DNA from: Streptomyces gilvus
GTDB lineage: Bacteria > Actinomycetota > Actinomycetes > Streptomycetales > Streptomycetaceae
NCBI RefSeq assembly: GCF_022513565.1
Contig: NZ_JAKWBE010000015.1
Coordinates: forward strand, 124,001 to 188,000
DNA: 64,000 bases
Direction of reading: 5' to 3'
Under the pieces are notes generated by a model that saw only the letters and a list, made by a program, of their open reading frames with translations, had not been told where the DNA came from and ran no database searches. Positions 32,837 to 41,272 of the stretch are shown one piece after another (position 1 is the stretch's first letter; the number at the start of each line of letters is the position of its first letter). The translations under genes and the position numbers were made by a program.

Positions 32837-33687
32837 GCGGACACCTCCGCCTCGTCCAGGGTCAGCAGGTAGCCGTCCTCCAGGGTGGGTTCGAGCAGGT
32901 CGGCGCCGACGGGCGGCAGACCGACGTTGCGGAAGGAGCCGGTGCCGGTGCGCCAGCCCGCCTTCGCGCCCGGGTCGCGTTCGGTGCTGCTCCACACCCG
33001 GCCGGCGGCCCGCGCGGTCAGCTCGGCGGGAGTGCCGTCGAAGCGGATGCGGCCGCCCGCCATCACCAGGACCCGGTGGCAGAGCATCGCCACGTCCTCG
33101 GTCTGGTGGGTGGAGAGCAGGACCGTACGGCCCTCTCCCGCCTGGGCGATCAACTCCCGGAAACGCATGCGCTGTTCGGGGTCCAGGCCGACCGTCGGTT
33201 CGTCCAGGACCAGGAAGCCCGGGTCGCCGATCAGGGCGGCCGCCAGCGCGACCCGCTGGCGCATCCCGCCGGACAGCTTCTTGATGCGCTTGCCGCGCAC
33301 CTCGCCGAGGTCGACCTGCTCCAGCAGCCGGCGCACCTCGCGGTGACGGGCGCCGCGGTCGGTCAGCTCCTTCAGGATCGCCACGTAGTCGACGAACTCG
33401 AAGGGCGTGAAGTCCGGGTGGAAACCGGGGGTCTGGGGGAGGTAGCCGAGCGCGCGCCGCACCTCCTGGCGGCCGGCCGAGGTGGCCGGGTCTTGCCCGA
33501 GGACGGTGAAGGCGCCGCCGTCGGCGGGCAGGGCGGTGGCCAGGACCCGCAACAGGGTCGTCTTTCCCGCCCCGTTGGGGCCGATCAGGCCGGTGACGCC
33601 CGGGGTGAGCCGCAGCGACACGTCGTCGAGGGCGTGGGTGCCGCCGTAGCGCAGGCTCAGCCCGGAGGCGGAAACGGTGGGTGTCAT
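32833..33687 (-). CDS. ABC transporter ATP-binding protein
   Basis: A 284-residue ATPase with Walker A GPNGAGKTT, Q-loop in LGYLPQTPGFHPD, signature LSGGMRQRVALAAAL, Walker B FLVLDEPTVGLDP and switch His in STHQTED. This is the type found in export or antibiotic-resistance ABC systems. It overlaps both neighbours by four bases (anti-sigma upstream, permease downstream). The C-terminal 70 residues form an extra domain of the kind that closes such ATPases. Confidence 0.9.
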   Translation of the reverse strand: MTPTVSASGLSLRYGGTHALDDVSLRLTPGVTGLIGPNGAGKTTLLRVLATALPADGGAFTVLGQDPATSAGRQEVRRALGYLPQTPGFHPDFTPFEFVDYVAILKELTDRGARHREVRRLLEQVDLGEVRGKRIKKLSGGMRQRVALAAALIGDPGFLVLDEPTVGLDPEQRMRFRELIAQAGEGRTVLLSTHQTEDVAMLCHRVLVMAGGRIRFDGTPAELTARAAGRVWSSTERDPGAKAGWRTGTGSFRNVGLPPVGADLLEPTLEDGYLLTLDEAEVSA

Positions 33688-34499
33688 GCGGCGCTCCCCT
33701 GGAAGCGGTCGAAACGGTCACGTACGAGGAACAGCAGCCCGCCGGCGAGCGCGGCGACCGCCGCCGCCACCCCCTGGCCGGCCGCCGTGAACGGAAGAAG
33801 CGTGCTGCCGGCCTGAACGGCGTCGGCGACGACGAGCAGACCCACCCACGCGCCGCCGACCAGCGCCGGCGCGAGCACCGGGCCGAGCCGGGCGGAGAGC
33901 GCGAGCCCGGCCGAGGTGAGGGCGAGCGCGGGCAGCAGCCAGGCCAGGGCGCGCAGGCCCAGACCGGGCAGGGCGAGCGTGGCCAGACCGCCGAGCGCGA
34001 GACCGGCGGCGAGGACGGCGACCGTGCGGATCATCAGCAGCCGGAACCCGTGCATGGGGGAGACCACCGCCATCTCGTACGTCGGGTCCAGCACGGGCCC
34101 GTACGACAGCGCGACCCCGGCGAGGGGCAGCAGCGGCGCGAGGGCCAGGAAGAGGGTGACGGAACCGGTGCTCTGGGCCGCCAGCACGGACATCACCAGC
34201 ACGGCGACGACCGCGCCCAGCCAGGAGCGGCGCAACACGGGCGTCGCCGCCAGCAGCCGCGCGGTGTGGTCGGCGACCCCGGCCCGTACCAGCAGCCGCT
34301 CGAACAACCCCGGCCGGGGCGCGTCCAGTTCGGCGTCCAGCCGCTCCCAGGCCGCGTCGACCGACTCACCGACCTCGGCGAGCACGGCCCGGCACTCGGC
34401 GCAGTCGACCAGGTGCGTGTCGGCGGACCACAGCGCGGGCGGCGACAGCTCCCCCTGGCTGTAGGCCCGCAGGTCCTCGGCATCCACATGCCATGTCAT
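33684..34499 (-). CDS. Membrane anti-sigma factor with zinc-binding domain
   Basis: A 271-residue protein. The N-terminal anti-sigma domain carries the zinc motif H-x3-C-x2-C in HLVDCAECRAVL. About six membrane helices follow from residue 90 on (SWLGAVVAVLVMSVLAAQS and others), more than the single helix of most anti-sigma factors. ATG 34499 overlaps the ECF sigma stop by four bases, so it is the cognate regulator. It overlaps the ATPase start too. Release of the sigma factor may depend on the membrane signal or on transport. Confidence 0.85.
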   Translation of the reverse strand: MTWHVDAEDLRAYSQGELSPPALWSADTHLVDCAECRAVLAEVGESVDAAWERLDAELDAPRPGLFERLLVRAGVADHTARLLAATPVLRRSWLGAVVAVLVMSVLAAQSTGSVTLFLALAPLLPLAGVALSYGPVLDPTYEMAVVSPMHGFRLLMIRTVAVLAAGLALGGLATLALPGLGLRALAWLLPALALTSAGLALSARLGPVLAPALVGGAWVGLLVVADAVQAGSTLLPFTAAGQGVAAAVAALAGGLLFLVRDRFDRFQGSAA

Positions 34500-35035
34500 G
34501 CCAGCGCCTCCCTCAGCTGCTTGCGGGCGCGCATCGCCCGTGTCTTGACCGTCCCCGGCGGTATGCCGAGCAGGACGGCCGCCTCGCGGGTGCTCAGCCC
34601 GTCGATGACCGTGGCCTGCAGGACCGCCCGCAGTTCCGGCGACAGCCGGACGAGGGCGCCCGCGAGGTCCCCGTGCTCGACCCCCGCGAGCACGCGTTCC
34701 TCCGCGGACGCCTCGTCCCGGTGCCGCAGCCGCGCCAGCGCCTGCCGCAGCCGCCCCCGTGCCCCGTCCCCGCGCAGGGCGTCGATCAGCCGCCGCGAGC
34801 CGATGCGCCACAGCCATCCGGCCACGTCACCGTCCTCGCGGTAGCGGGCCTTGCCCCGCCAGATCGCGAGGAACGTCTCCTGTACGACGTCGTCGACCAC
34901 GCCCGCGTCGGCGCACCGGCCGCGCAGCCGGGCGGTCAGCCACGGGGCGTACCGCCGGTACAGCTCCTCGAAGGCGCGCCGGTCCCCGTCCGCGGCGGCC
35001 CGCAGCAGCTCCCCGTCGCTTCTCGTTTCGCTCAC
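34496..35035 (-). CDS. ECF-family RNA polymerase sigma factor
   Basis: A 179-residue sigma factor with only regions 2 and 4. Region 2: EELYRRYAPWLTARLRGR, DDVVQETFLAIWRGKARY. Region 4: LSPELRAVLQATVIDGLSTREAAVLLGIPPGTVKTRAMRAR, with the helix-turn-helix in the latter part. GTG 35035 has GAGGGG closely upstream. It heads a five-gene operon and is probably held inactive by the zinc anti-sigma protein. TGAACC near 35064 could be an autoregulated -35 element, but this is weak. Confidence 0.9.
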   Translation of the reverse strand: MSETRSDGELLRAAADGDRRAFEELYRRYAPWLTARLRGRCADAGVVDDVVQETFLAIWRGKARYREDGDVAGWLWRIGSRRLIDALRGDGARGRLRQALARLRHRDEASAEERVLAGVEHGDLAGALVRLSPELRAVLQATVIDGLSTREAAVLLGIPPGTVKTRAMRARKQLREALA

Positions 35036-35557
35036 GTCCCCTCATCGCACGAGCCCCCCGGATCGGTTCACCGGATCTTTCTTGACTTTCGCAGGCCCTC
35101 CGGCCCCGCCCGCTCGAACCGGGAACCGGCTGCCCACCGCCCGCGAGGTGGTCGAGACCACCACCATCGACACGCGGGCGCGAGGACGTCGACGCGCTGT
35201 CCACCGCCGTACTCGACGAACACTTCCCGAAGGGGGACCTCAGCCGCGCCGACGTGTGAGGCATCCGGCCCGCGTATTCTCGGGGCGGCTTCTCGGGGCG
35301 GCTTCCAGCCACTCCTCACGGTCCTCCGGCCCGCGAGGACGCCCGGGAGCCGCTCCGCGATATCCCGCACGCCATGTCGCCGTAACCAACGGTTCAGACG
35401 GGCTTGCGACGCTCGGCCAATGACGCCCTCCGTGCCGGAACCTTCGCCGCCCCTCGACGGGCCCGCGGGGAACGGGGACGCCCTCGGCTCCGCGTACGCG
35501 CTCCCGCCCGCGTTGTCCGACGCGCCCGTATCGCCCGTGGCGCGGAAGAATGGGTTC
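35036..35557. other. Intergenic gap between the ECF operon and ppk
   Basis: 522 bases without an intact gene. It holds the divergent promoters, a frameshifted coding fossil (35130-35259), a 13-base tandem duplication TCTCGGGGCGGCT at 35278-35303, and an in-frame ATG at 35420 that would lengthen Ppk by 46 residues. A single GTTCACC-like word at about 35065 is not enough to call a PHO box. Confidence 0.6.
35130..35259 (+). pseudogene. Possible frameshifted coding fossil upstream of ppk
   Basis: Two adjoining frames each read like protein: LPTAREVVETTTIDTRA in one, then, after a shift near 35182, EDVDALSTAVLDEHFPKGDL and SRADV with a TGA at 35257. Together they look like the C-terminus of a soluble helical protein broken by one frameshift. 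I cannot name the family. There is no start codon with a ribosome binding site. Confidence 0.35.
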
Positions 35558-37795
35558 ATGAGCCAGTCAGAAACCCAGGCACAGGTCCAGCACGCCCAGC
35601 CCTCCGTGGGCTCCATAGCCGCGCACCGCCCGCACGTGGCGGCCACGGTTTCCGACCTGGAACCCGATATCCCGGACATCGACGCCGATCTCGATGCCTA
35701 CGAGGAGTCGCAGGTCGACGGGGTCCAGCTGCCGCAGGGACGCTTCCTCGACCGGGAGCGCAGCTGGCTCGCGTTCAACGAGCGGGTCCTCGAACTCGCC
35801 GAGGACCCGAACACCCCCCTGCTGGAGCGGGCCAACTTCCTCGCGATCTTCGCCAGCAACCTGGACGAGTTCTTCATGGTCCGGGTGGCCGGTCTGAAAC
35901 GGCGCATCGCCACCGGCGTCGCCACCCGCTCCGCCTCCGGCCTGCAGCCGCGCGAGGTCCTGGAGATGATCTGGGCCCGCTCCCGCGAGCTGATGGCCCG
36001 GCACGCCGCCTGTTACCACGAGGACGTCGCCCCCGCCCTCGCGGAGGAGGGCATCCACCTGGTCCGCTGGAGCGAGCTGACGGAGAAGGAGCAGGCCCGC
36101 CTGTTCACGCTCTTCCGGCACCAGATCTTCCCGGTCCTGACCCCGCTGGCGGTCGACCCGGCGCACCCCTTCCCGTACATCTCCGGCCTCTCCCTGAACC
36201 TGGCCGTGGTCGTGCGCAACCCGGTCACCGGCCACCGGCACTTCGCCCGCGTCAAGGTGCCCCCGCTGCTGTCCCGCTTCCTGGAGAGCTCCCCGGGCCG
36301 CTACGTCCCCATCGAGGACGTCATCGCCGCCCACCTGGAGGAGCTGTTCCCGGGCATGGAGGTGCTGGAGCACCACGCCTTCCGGCTCACCCGCAACGAG
36401 GACCTGGAGGTCGAGGAGGACGACGCGGAGAACCTGCTCCAGGCGCTGGAGAAGGAGCTCATGCGGCGCCGCTTCGGTCCGCCGGTGCGCCTGGAGGTCG
36501 AGGAGTCCATCGACCGCGAGGTGCTCGACCTGCTGGTGCGCGAGCTGAAGATCTCCGAGGCGGAGGTCTACCCGCTGCCCGGCCCGCTCGACCTCACCGG
36601 CCTCTTCCGCATCCACGGCCTGGACCGGCCGGAGCTGAAGTACAAGAAGTTCGTCGCCGGCGTCCACCGCGACCTCGCCGAGGTCGAGTCGGCCTCCGCG
36701 CCCGACATCTTCGCCGCCCTGCGCACCCGGGACGTGCTGCTGCACCACCCGTACGACTCCTTCTCCACCTCCGTGCAGGCCTTCCTGCAGCAGGCGGCCG
36801 ACGACCCGGACGTCCTCGCCATCAAGCAGACCCTGTACCGCACCTCCGGCGACTCCCCCATAGTCGACGCGCTCATCGACGCCGCCGAGGCCGGCAAGCA
36901 GGTGCTGGTGCTGGTGGAGATCAAGGCCCGCTTCGACGAGCACGCCAACATCAAGTGGGCGCGCAAGCTGGAGGAGGCCGGCTGTCACGTCGTCTACGGC
37001 CTGGTGGGCCTCAAGACGCACTGCAAGCTGTCCCTGGTGGTCCGCCAGGAAGGCGACACCCTACGGCGCTACAGCCACGTCGGCACGGGCAACTACCACC
37101 CGAAGACCGCCCGGCTGTACGAGGACCTCGGCCTGCTCACCGCCGACCCGCAGGTGGGCGCCGACCTCTCGGACCTCTTCAACCGCCTCTCCGGCTACTC
37201 CCGCCGGGAGACCTACCGCCGCCTGCTGGTGGCCCCCAAGTCCCTTCGCGACGGCCTGATCGCGCGGATCAACAAGGAGACCCAGCACCACCGTGCCGGG
37301 CGCCCCGCGTTCATCCGCATCAAGGTCAACTCGATGGTCGACGAGGCGGTCATCGACGCGCTCTACCGGGCGTCCCAGGCAGGCGTGCCGGTCGACATCT
37401 GGGTCCGCGGCATCTGCGCCGTGCGCCCGGGCGTCACGGGCCTGTCGGACAACGTCCGGGTCCGCTCCATCCTCGGCCGCTTCCTCGAGCACTCCCGGGT
37501 CTTCGCCTTCGGCAACGGCGGCGAGCCCGAGGTGTGGATCGGCAGCGCCGACATGATGCACCGCAACCTCGACCGCCGTATCGAGGCCCTGGTCAGGGTC
37601 ACCGACCCGGCCCACCGCGCAGCCCTGAACCGGCTGTTGGAGACCGGCATGTCCGACACCACCGCCTCCTGGCACCTCGGCCCGGACGGCGAATGGATCC
37701 GGCACGCCACCGACGCGGACGGCCAACCCCTGCGAAACGTCCAGGAGATGCTCATAGACGCCCGGAGGCGCCGGCGTGGCACAGCAACACCTTGA
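35558..37795 (+). CDS. ppk: Polyphosphate kinase 1
   Basis: A 745-residue enzyme that makes polyphosphate from ATP. After a disordered N-terminus (about 1-60) come the four PPK1 domains, starting FLDRERSWLAFNERVLELAED and NFLAIFASNLDEFFMVRVAG. The autophosphorylated His region (KTHCKLSLVVRQE, YSHVGTGNYHPKTARLYEDLGL) and the later VRGICAVRPG and SADMMHRNLDRRIEALVRV are intact. ATG 35558 gives the usual Streptomyces N-terminus. It overlaps a CHAD gene by 20 bases, and a Nudix gene follows, forming a polyphosphate operon. Confidence 0.93.
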   Translation: MSQSETQAQVQHAQPSVGSIAAHRPHVAATVSDLEPDIPDIDADLDAYEESQVDGVQLPQGRFLDRERSWLAFNERVLELAEDPNTPLLERANFLAIFASNLDEFFMVRVAGLKRRIATGVATRSASGLQPREVLEMIWARSRELMARHAACYHEDVAPALAEEGIHLVRWSELTEKEQARLFTLFRHQIFPVLTPLAVDPAHPFPYISGLSLNLAVVVRNPVTGHRHFARVKVPPLLSRFLESSPGRYVPIEDVIAAHLEELFPGMEVLEHHAFRLTRNEDLEVEEDDAENLLQALEKELMRRRFGPPVRLEVEESIDREVLDLLVRELKISEAEVYPLPGPLDLTGLFRIHGLDRPELKYKKFVAGVHRDLAEVESASAPDIFAALRTRDVLLHHPYDSFSTSVQAFLQQAADDPDVLAIKQTLYRTSGDSPIVDALIDAAEAGKQVLVLVEIKARFDEHANIKWARKLEEAGCHVVYGLVGLKTHCKLSLVVRQEGDTLRRYSHVGTGNYHPKTARLYEDLGLLTADPQVGADLSDLFNRLSGYSRRETYRRLLVAPKSLRDGLIARINKETQHHRAGRPAFIRIKVNSMVDEAVIDALYRASQAGVPVDIWVRGICAVRPGVTGLSDNVRVRSILGRFLEHSRVFAFGNGGEPEVWIGSADMMHRNLDRRIEALVRVTDPAHRAALNRLLETGMSDTTASWHLGPDGEWIRHATDADGQPLRNVQEMLIDARRRRRGTATP

Positions 37796-38834
37796 CCCGA
37801 CGGACCCCGCGGCCGGGCCCGCCCCCACGGGTGACACCCTCGCGGGCTATCTGCGGGCCCAGGCCACGGAGTTCCTCCGTGCTCTGCGGCAGCACCGGGA
37901 GACCGGGACGGCTGCCGCTTCCCACGGCACGGAGGAATCCGTCGACGCGGCGCGCGCCCTGCGCCGCTCGGTCCGCCGCATCAGCGGCACTCTGCACACC
38001 TACCGCCCCCTGCTGGAGGCCGACTGGTCCGAGACCCTGCGCCCCGAACTGGCCTGGCTGTCCGGGACGTTGTCGATGGAGCACGCCTACGAGGCACGGC
38101 TGGAACGCCTGTTGCTGGCCCTGCACCGGCTGTCGGGCGCCGCGGTGTTCCCGGCCCAGGCGGTCGGGGTCGGCGCGGTCGGCGGCCGCGGCGACAACGG
38201 GGGCCAGGAGCGCGGCAATCTCACGGTCGGCGCGGCGAAGGCGGGCGCCCTGCTCGAACGCCAGCTGACCCTCGCCCGGACCCGCGCCCACTCCACCGCG
38301 CTGCAGGCCCTGGGCTCCTCACGCTTCCACGCCGTCGCCGACAAGGTGGCCGTCCTCGCCAGCGAGGTCCCCCTCACCCCCGCCGCCCACGCCACGGAGC
38401 TCGGCCCGCTGGCCGCCGCGGCCGAGGAACGCCTCACCGACGCCATCGCCGCGCTCCCCCTGGTCACCGCGGGCCACCCGTACAACGCCGAGGCCCTCGT
38501 GCACGGCCTCTCCCCCGACCCCAGCCCGCACCCCCAGGACGCCCCCTGGCACCAGGTCCGTCTCCTGCTGCGGCTGCACCGCTACGCCCGCGAGACGCTG
38601 TTCGGCACGAACGCGCCCGTCGACGTCCGTCTGCTCACCGCCGGGCAGGCACTCGACCGGCACCGGGACGCTTCGGAGGCGGCCGCCGCGGCGGCCTCGG
38701 CGGCCCGGACCCCCCGTATCGCCCCGGCGACGGCGTACGCGCTCGGGGTGCTCCACGCGGACCAGCGGCACGAGGTGGAAGCGGCCCGGTTCGCGTTCCA
38801 GCAGTGTTGGCAGAAGCAGGTGGTGAGTACGTGA
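37776..38834 (+). CDS. CHAD domain protein
   Basis: A 352-residue, mostly helical protein. The CHAD pattern starts with ARALRRSVRRISGTLHTYRPLLE, with conserved basic residues that bind polyphosphate, and continues with two four-helix bundles containing several Arg/His-rich helices. CHAD proteins associate with polyphosphate granules. GTG 37776 has CGGAGG upstream and overlaps ppk by 20 bases; it overlaps the next gene by four, so all three are co-translated. No adenylate cyclase-like (CYTH) domain is attached. Confidence 0.87.
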   Translation: MAQQHLDPTDPAAGPAPTGDTLAGYLRAQATEFLRALRQHRETGTAAASHGTEESVDAARALRRSVRRISGTLHTYRPLLEADWSETLRPELAWLSGTLSMEHAYEARLERLLLALHRLSGAAVFPAQAVGVGAVGGRGDNGGQERGNLTVGAAKAGALLERQLTLARTRAHSTALQALGSSRFHAVADKVAVLASEVPLTPAAHATELGPLAAAAEERLTDAIAALPLVTAGHPYNAEALVHGLSPDPSPHPQDAPWHQVRLLLRLHRYARETLFGTNAPVDVRLLTAGQALDRHRDASEAAAAAASAARTPRIAPATAYALGVLHADQRHEVEAARFAFQQCWQKQVVST

Positions 38835-39250
38835 GCGCGAGCCCCGACAGCGACAACACCCTCGTCCAGGCAGCCGGTTGCGTCCTGTGGCGCCGTTCCC
38901 CGGTCGACGGCGAGCTGGAGATCTGCCTCGTCCACCGGCCGAAGTACGACGACTGGTCCCACCCCAAGGGCAAGTTGAAGCGCGGCGAGGACCCGCTCAC
39001 GGGCGCGCTGCGCGAGGTCGAGGAGGAGACCGGGTACACCGCCGATCCCGGCGTGGAGCTGCCCAGCATCCGCTACATGGCCAACGGCCGTCCCAAGCAG
39101 GTGCGTTACTGGGCGGCCGAGGCGACCGAGGGCCGCTTCGTCCCGAACGACGAGGTGGACCGCATCCTGTGGCTCTCGCCCGCGGCGGCCCGCAGCCGGC
39201 TCACCCAGTACCGCGACCGCACCCTGATCGACGAACTCCTGCCGCTCTGA
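38831..39250 (+). CDS. Nudix (MutT-like) hydrolase
   Basis: A 139-residue enzyme with a complete Nudix box, G-x5-E-x7-REVEEETGY, in GKLKRGEDPLTGALREVEEE. It begins GCVLWRRSP and has WSHPKGKL, as in the MutT1-type Nudix proteins next to ppk in actinobacteria. It probably hydrolyses nucleoside or inositol diphosphates, or polyphosphate-related compounds. It ends the ppk-CHAD-Nudix operon; GTG 38831 is within the CHAD stop. The short form lacks the phosphatase domain of mycobacterial MutT1. Confidence 0.88.
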   Translation: MSASPDSDNTLVQAAGCVLWRRSPVDGELEICLVHRPKYDDWSHPKGKLKRGEDPLTGALREVEEETGYTADPGVELPSIRYMANGRPKQVRYWAAEATEGRFVPNDEVDRILWLSPAAARSRLTQYRDRTLIDELLPL

Positions 39251-39262
39251 ACGGCGTCGGGG

Positions 39263-39412
39263 TCAGTCCCGCACGAGCGCCACATGCCCCTCGGCGTCCG
39301 TGCGGGCCTGGCTGCGGGCTCTGCGCGCCGGACCGCGCCAGCCGCAACTACACCGGGCAAAACAGAAACGGCCCTGTTCGACCGTTGTCGTGCGATGTTC
39401 GTCCTGCGCCAC
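39263..39412 (-). CDS. Small Cys-containing basic protein (49 aa)
   Basis: A GTG-started frame of 49 residues containing FCFARCSCGWRGPARRARSQ, with three close cysteines, and an acidic-polar tail (ARTDAEGHVALV). The CxC-G-W-R-G-P segment is a pattern I associate with short Streptomyces proteins; the cysteines could bind zinc. It converges on the Nudix gene 12 bases away. The ribosome binding site is weak, so the start is unsure. Function unknown. Confidence 0.6.
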   Translation of the reverse strand: MAQDEHRTTTVEQGRFCFARCSCGWRGPARRARSQARTDAEGHVALVRD

Positions 39413-39531
39413 GCTGACAACGTTACTCACCCCCAGTAAAGAGTTGGTGTGCGCGTGACGGCCCCACCCACCCCTCGTTAAGCGGAACGACAGGGGGTAC
39501 GGGACTCACGCACCGGCTGGGGTGGGCGGCG

Positions 39532-40356
39532 ATGGCGAAGCGGCAGGGCAGGGCGGGTGGGGCGGTCGCCGCGGGCATCGCGGTCTGTCTCGGGGCCGCC
39601 GGCTGCTCCGGCAGCGGCGCCGTCACCGAGGACTCCCGCGCCGCCGACGCCGTCCCGCTGCTGCACCGGGCCGCCGACACCCTGGTGGCCGCGGGCACGT
39701 CCAGGGCCGCGACCGCGATGGAGATGGCCGCGGGCGGCACCCGCGTCACCATCCGCGGCCGGGGCGTGTACGACTTCCGGGGCCGGCTCGGCCGGCTGAC
39801 GGTCCGCCTGCCGCAGGACCCGACCGGCGCCGACGAGCACCGCCCGATCACCGAACTCCTCGCGCCCGGAGCCCTGTTCATGAAGAACCGCGGCGCCGGG
39901 GTGCCCGCCGACAAATGGGTCCGCGTCGAGACGGCCACCCTGCCCGACGGCAACCTGGTGACCGGCGGCGCGACCGACCCGTTCGCCGCCGCCGAGCTGC
40001 TGCGCGGCGCCCGCACCGCCGTCTACCTCGGCAGGACCGAGCTCGCGGGGACCGACGTACGGCACTACCGCGGCACCGCCGACCTCGCGCTCGCGGCGCG
40101 GGGGGCCGCCGGGGACGCCCGGGGGTCCCTCGCCGCGGCGGCGAAAGGGTTCGCCAGCGCCGACGTGCCGTTCGACGTCTACCTCGACGACCAGGGCCGC
40201 ATCCGCAAGATGCGGCTCCGCTTCAGCTTCGCCGGGTCGCGGCACGGCCGGCCCGTCGCGGTCGCGTCGACGACGCTGCTGTACGACTTCGGGGCCCCCG
40301 CCGCCGTACGCCTGCCGGCGTCGAAGGACATCTACGCCGGGAAGATCGAGGAGTAG
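39532..40356 (+). CDS. Lipoprotein, LppX/LprG-like
   Basis: A 274-residue exported protein. The N-terminus has a basic head (MAKRQGR), a hydrophobic stretch and the lipobox LGAAGC, cleaved before Cys25. The mature part looks like a LolA/LppX-type beta half-barrel: TRVTIRGRGVYDFRGRLGRLTVR, ITELLAPGALFMKNRG, PFDVYLDDQGRIRKMRLRFSF. Such proteins may carry lipids or report on the envelope. It stands alone, followed by a 12-bp tandem repeat. Confidence 0.8.
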   Translation: MAKRQGRAGGAVAAGIAVCLGAAGCSGSGAVTEDSRAADAVPLLHRAADTLVAAGTSRAATAMEMAAGGTRVTIRGRGVYDFRGRLGRLTVRLPQDPTGADEHRPITELLAPGALFMKNRGAGVPADKWVRVETATLPDGNLVTGGATDPFAAAELLRGARTAVYLGRTELAGTDVRHYRGTADLALAARGAAGDARGSLAAAAKGFASADVPFDVYLDDQGRIRKMRLRFSFAGSRHGRPVAVASTTLLYDFGAPAAVRLPASKDIYAGKIEE

Positions 40357-40391
40357 CGGTGTCCGCCACCTGTCCTTCCCGGGTCCTCCCC

Positions 40392-40439
40392 CAGTCCTTC
40401 CCGCAGTCCTTCCCCCAGTCCTTCCCGCAGTCCTCCCCG
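40392..40439. repeat. 12-bp tandem repeat, four copies
   Basis: CAGTCCTTCCCG is repeated four times head to tail with single-base changes, 35 bases after the lipoprotein stop. It lies in non-coding DNA. The copy number may vary between strains. Confidence 0.85.
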
Positions 40440-40544
40440 CGAAGGAGGGCGGGCGGCGCAGAACTAGCCCTTACGTGCCATGCGCCGTGTGTAGGCCGCT
40501 CCCTACTCTAGGAAGTCGGTGACGGCAGAGATGAGGTGATGCAC

Positions 40545-40736
40545 GTGGCTCCGGTCGGCGGTACGGCAGTTCAGGACCACGTGGCCCTCGCCGAGATCGA
40601 GCTGTGCGGAGAGCTGATCATCGCGGCCTCTGCCGCGGGCGGGGACCGGCTCAGTCTGGAGAGCATCGACCAGGTCCTGAAGGTGGCCGAGGAACGCGAG
40701 GACGTCCCCGGCGCCCCGCGCTCAGGTGCGCAGTAG
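40545..40736 (+). CDS. Small acidic protein (63-66 aa)
   Basis: A small soluble protein: VAPVGGTAVQDHVALAEIEL, then CGELIIAASAAGGDRLSLES and a helical acidic end. I placed the start at GTG 40545, since GAGG lies eight bases upstream; ATG 40539 and GTG 40536 are alternatives. It seems to be a two-helix protein with no membrane segment. Its tail overlaps the convergent csoR gene by 15 bases. Unknown function. Confidence 0.7.
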   Translation: MAPVGGTAVQDHVALAEIELCGELIIAASAAGGDRLSLESIDQVLKVAEEREDVPGAPRSGAQ

Positions 40737-41072
40737 ACGGGCGATGGCCTTGGTGGCCTCGTCGACCTTGGCGTCGATCTCGTCCCCGCCCCGCAGAGCC
40801 GCGTCGGCGACGCAGTGGCGCAGGTGCTCCTCCAGCAGCTGCAGCGCGAAGGACTGCAGGGCCTTGGTGGACGCGGAGACCTGGGTGAGTATGTCGATGC
40901 AGTAGACGTCCTCGTCGACCATCCGCTGCAGACCGCGGATCTGGCCCTCGATCCGGCGCAGCCGCTTGAGGTGTTCGTCCTTCTGCTTGTGGTACCCGTG
41001 TGTCATGTTCTGTGCGGTTTTGTCCACCGCGCTGTCGGAGGGCGCCGTCGCGCCGGCCTCGGTGGTCGTCAT
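40722..41072 (-). CDS. csoR: CsoR-family copper-sensing repressor
   Basis: A 116-residue all-helical repressor. The Cu(I) ligands of CsoR are present: Cys58 (VYCID), His83 and Cys87 (EEHLRHC), which form a trigonal site across the dimer. The basic RLRRIEGQIRGLQRM helix contacts DNA. The ribosome binding site GGGAGG is five bases before ATG 41072. A perfect CsoR-type operator is 26 bases upstream, so it is autoregulated. No copZ or copA gene is nearby; the target genes must be elsewhere. Confidence 0.9.
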   Translation of the reverse strand: MTTTEAGATAPSDSAVDKTAQNMTHGYHKQKDEHLKRLRRIEGQIRGLQRMVDEDVYCIDILTQVSASTKALQSFALQLLEEHLRHCVADAALRGGDEIDAKVDEATKAIARLLRT

Positions 41073-41097
41073 CGCGTCCTCCCGTAAGACGTGCGGA

Positions 41098-41120
41098 CAT
41101 ATACCCCAGGTGGGTATATG
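41098..41120. promoter_or_regulatory. CsoR operator
   Basis: Arms CATATACCC and GGGTATATG around a five-base centre CAGGT, the ATACCC/GGGTAT form recognised by Streptomyces CsoR. A further GGGTATAG word at about 41136 may be a weaker half-site. The 200-base region 41073-41272 also holds the start region of the divergent DUF47-pit operon. Confidence 0.8.
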
Positions 41121-41272
41121 GTACCGAACTTTGCTGGGTATAGGGCCCTTGGTACGCCCCCGTGCGGATCACTCTGCCCGATGGGCGACACTGGTGGGCG
41201 GCCCATTAGCCGTGGCCGGATGATGCACCTAGCATCAGCCTGACCGAAACCGATGCACCCCGAGGACCCCTT

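Noticed and set aside
35060..35075. PHO box for ppk
   Set aside because: Only one GTTCACC-like word is present; no second 11-base unit in phase.
39106..39420. 104-codon minus-strand frame overlapping the Nudix gene end
   Set aside because: Another frame in the same place (39263-39412) has the conserved-looking Cys motif; this one has no ribosome binding site and runs antisense into the Nudix gene.
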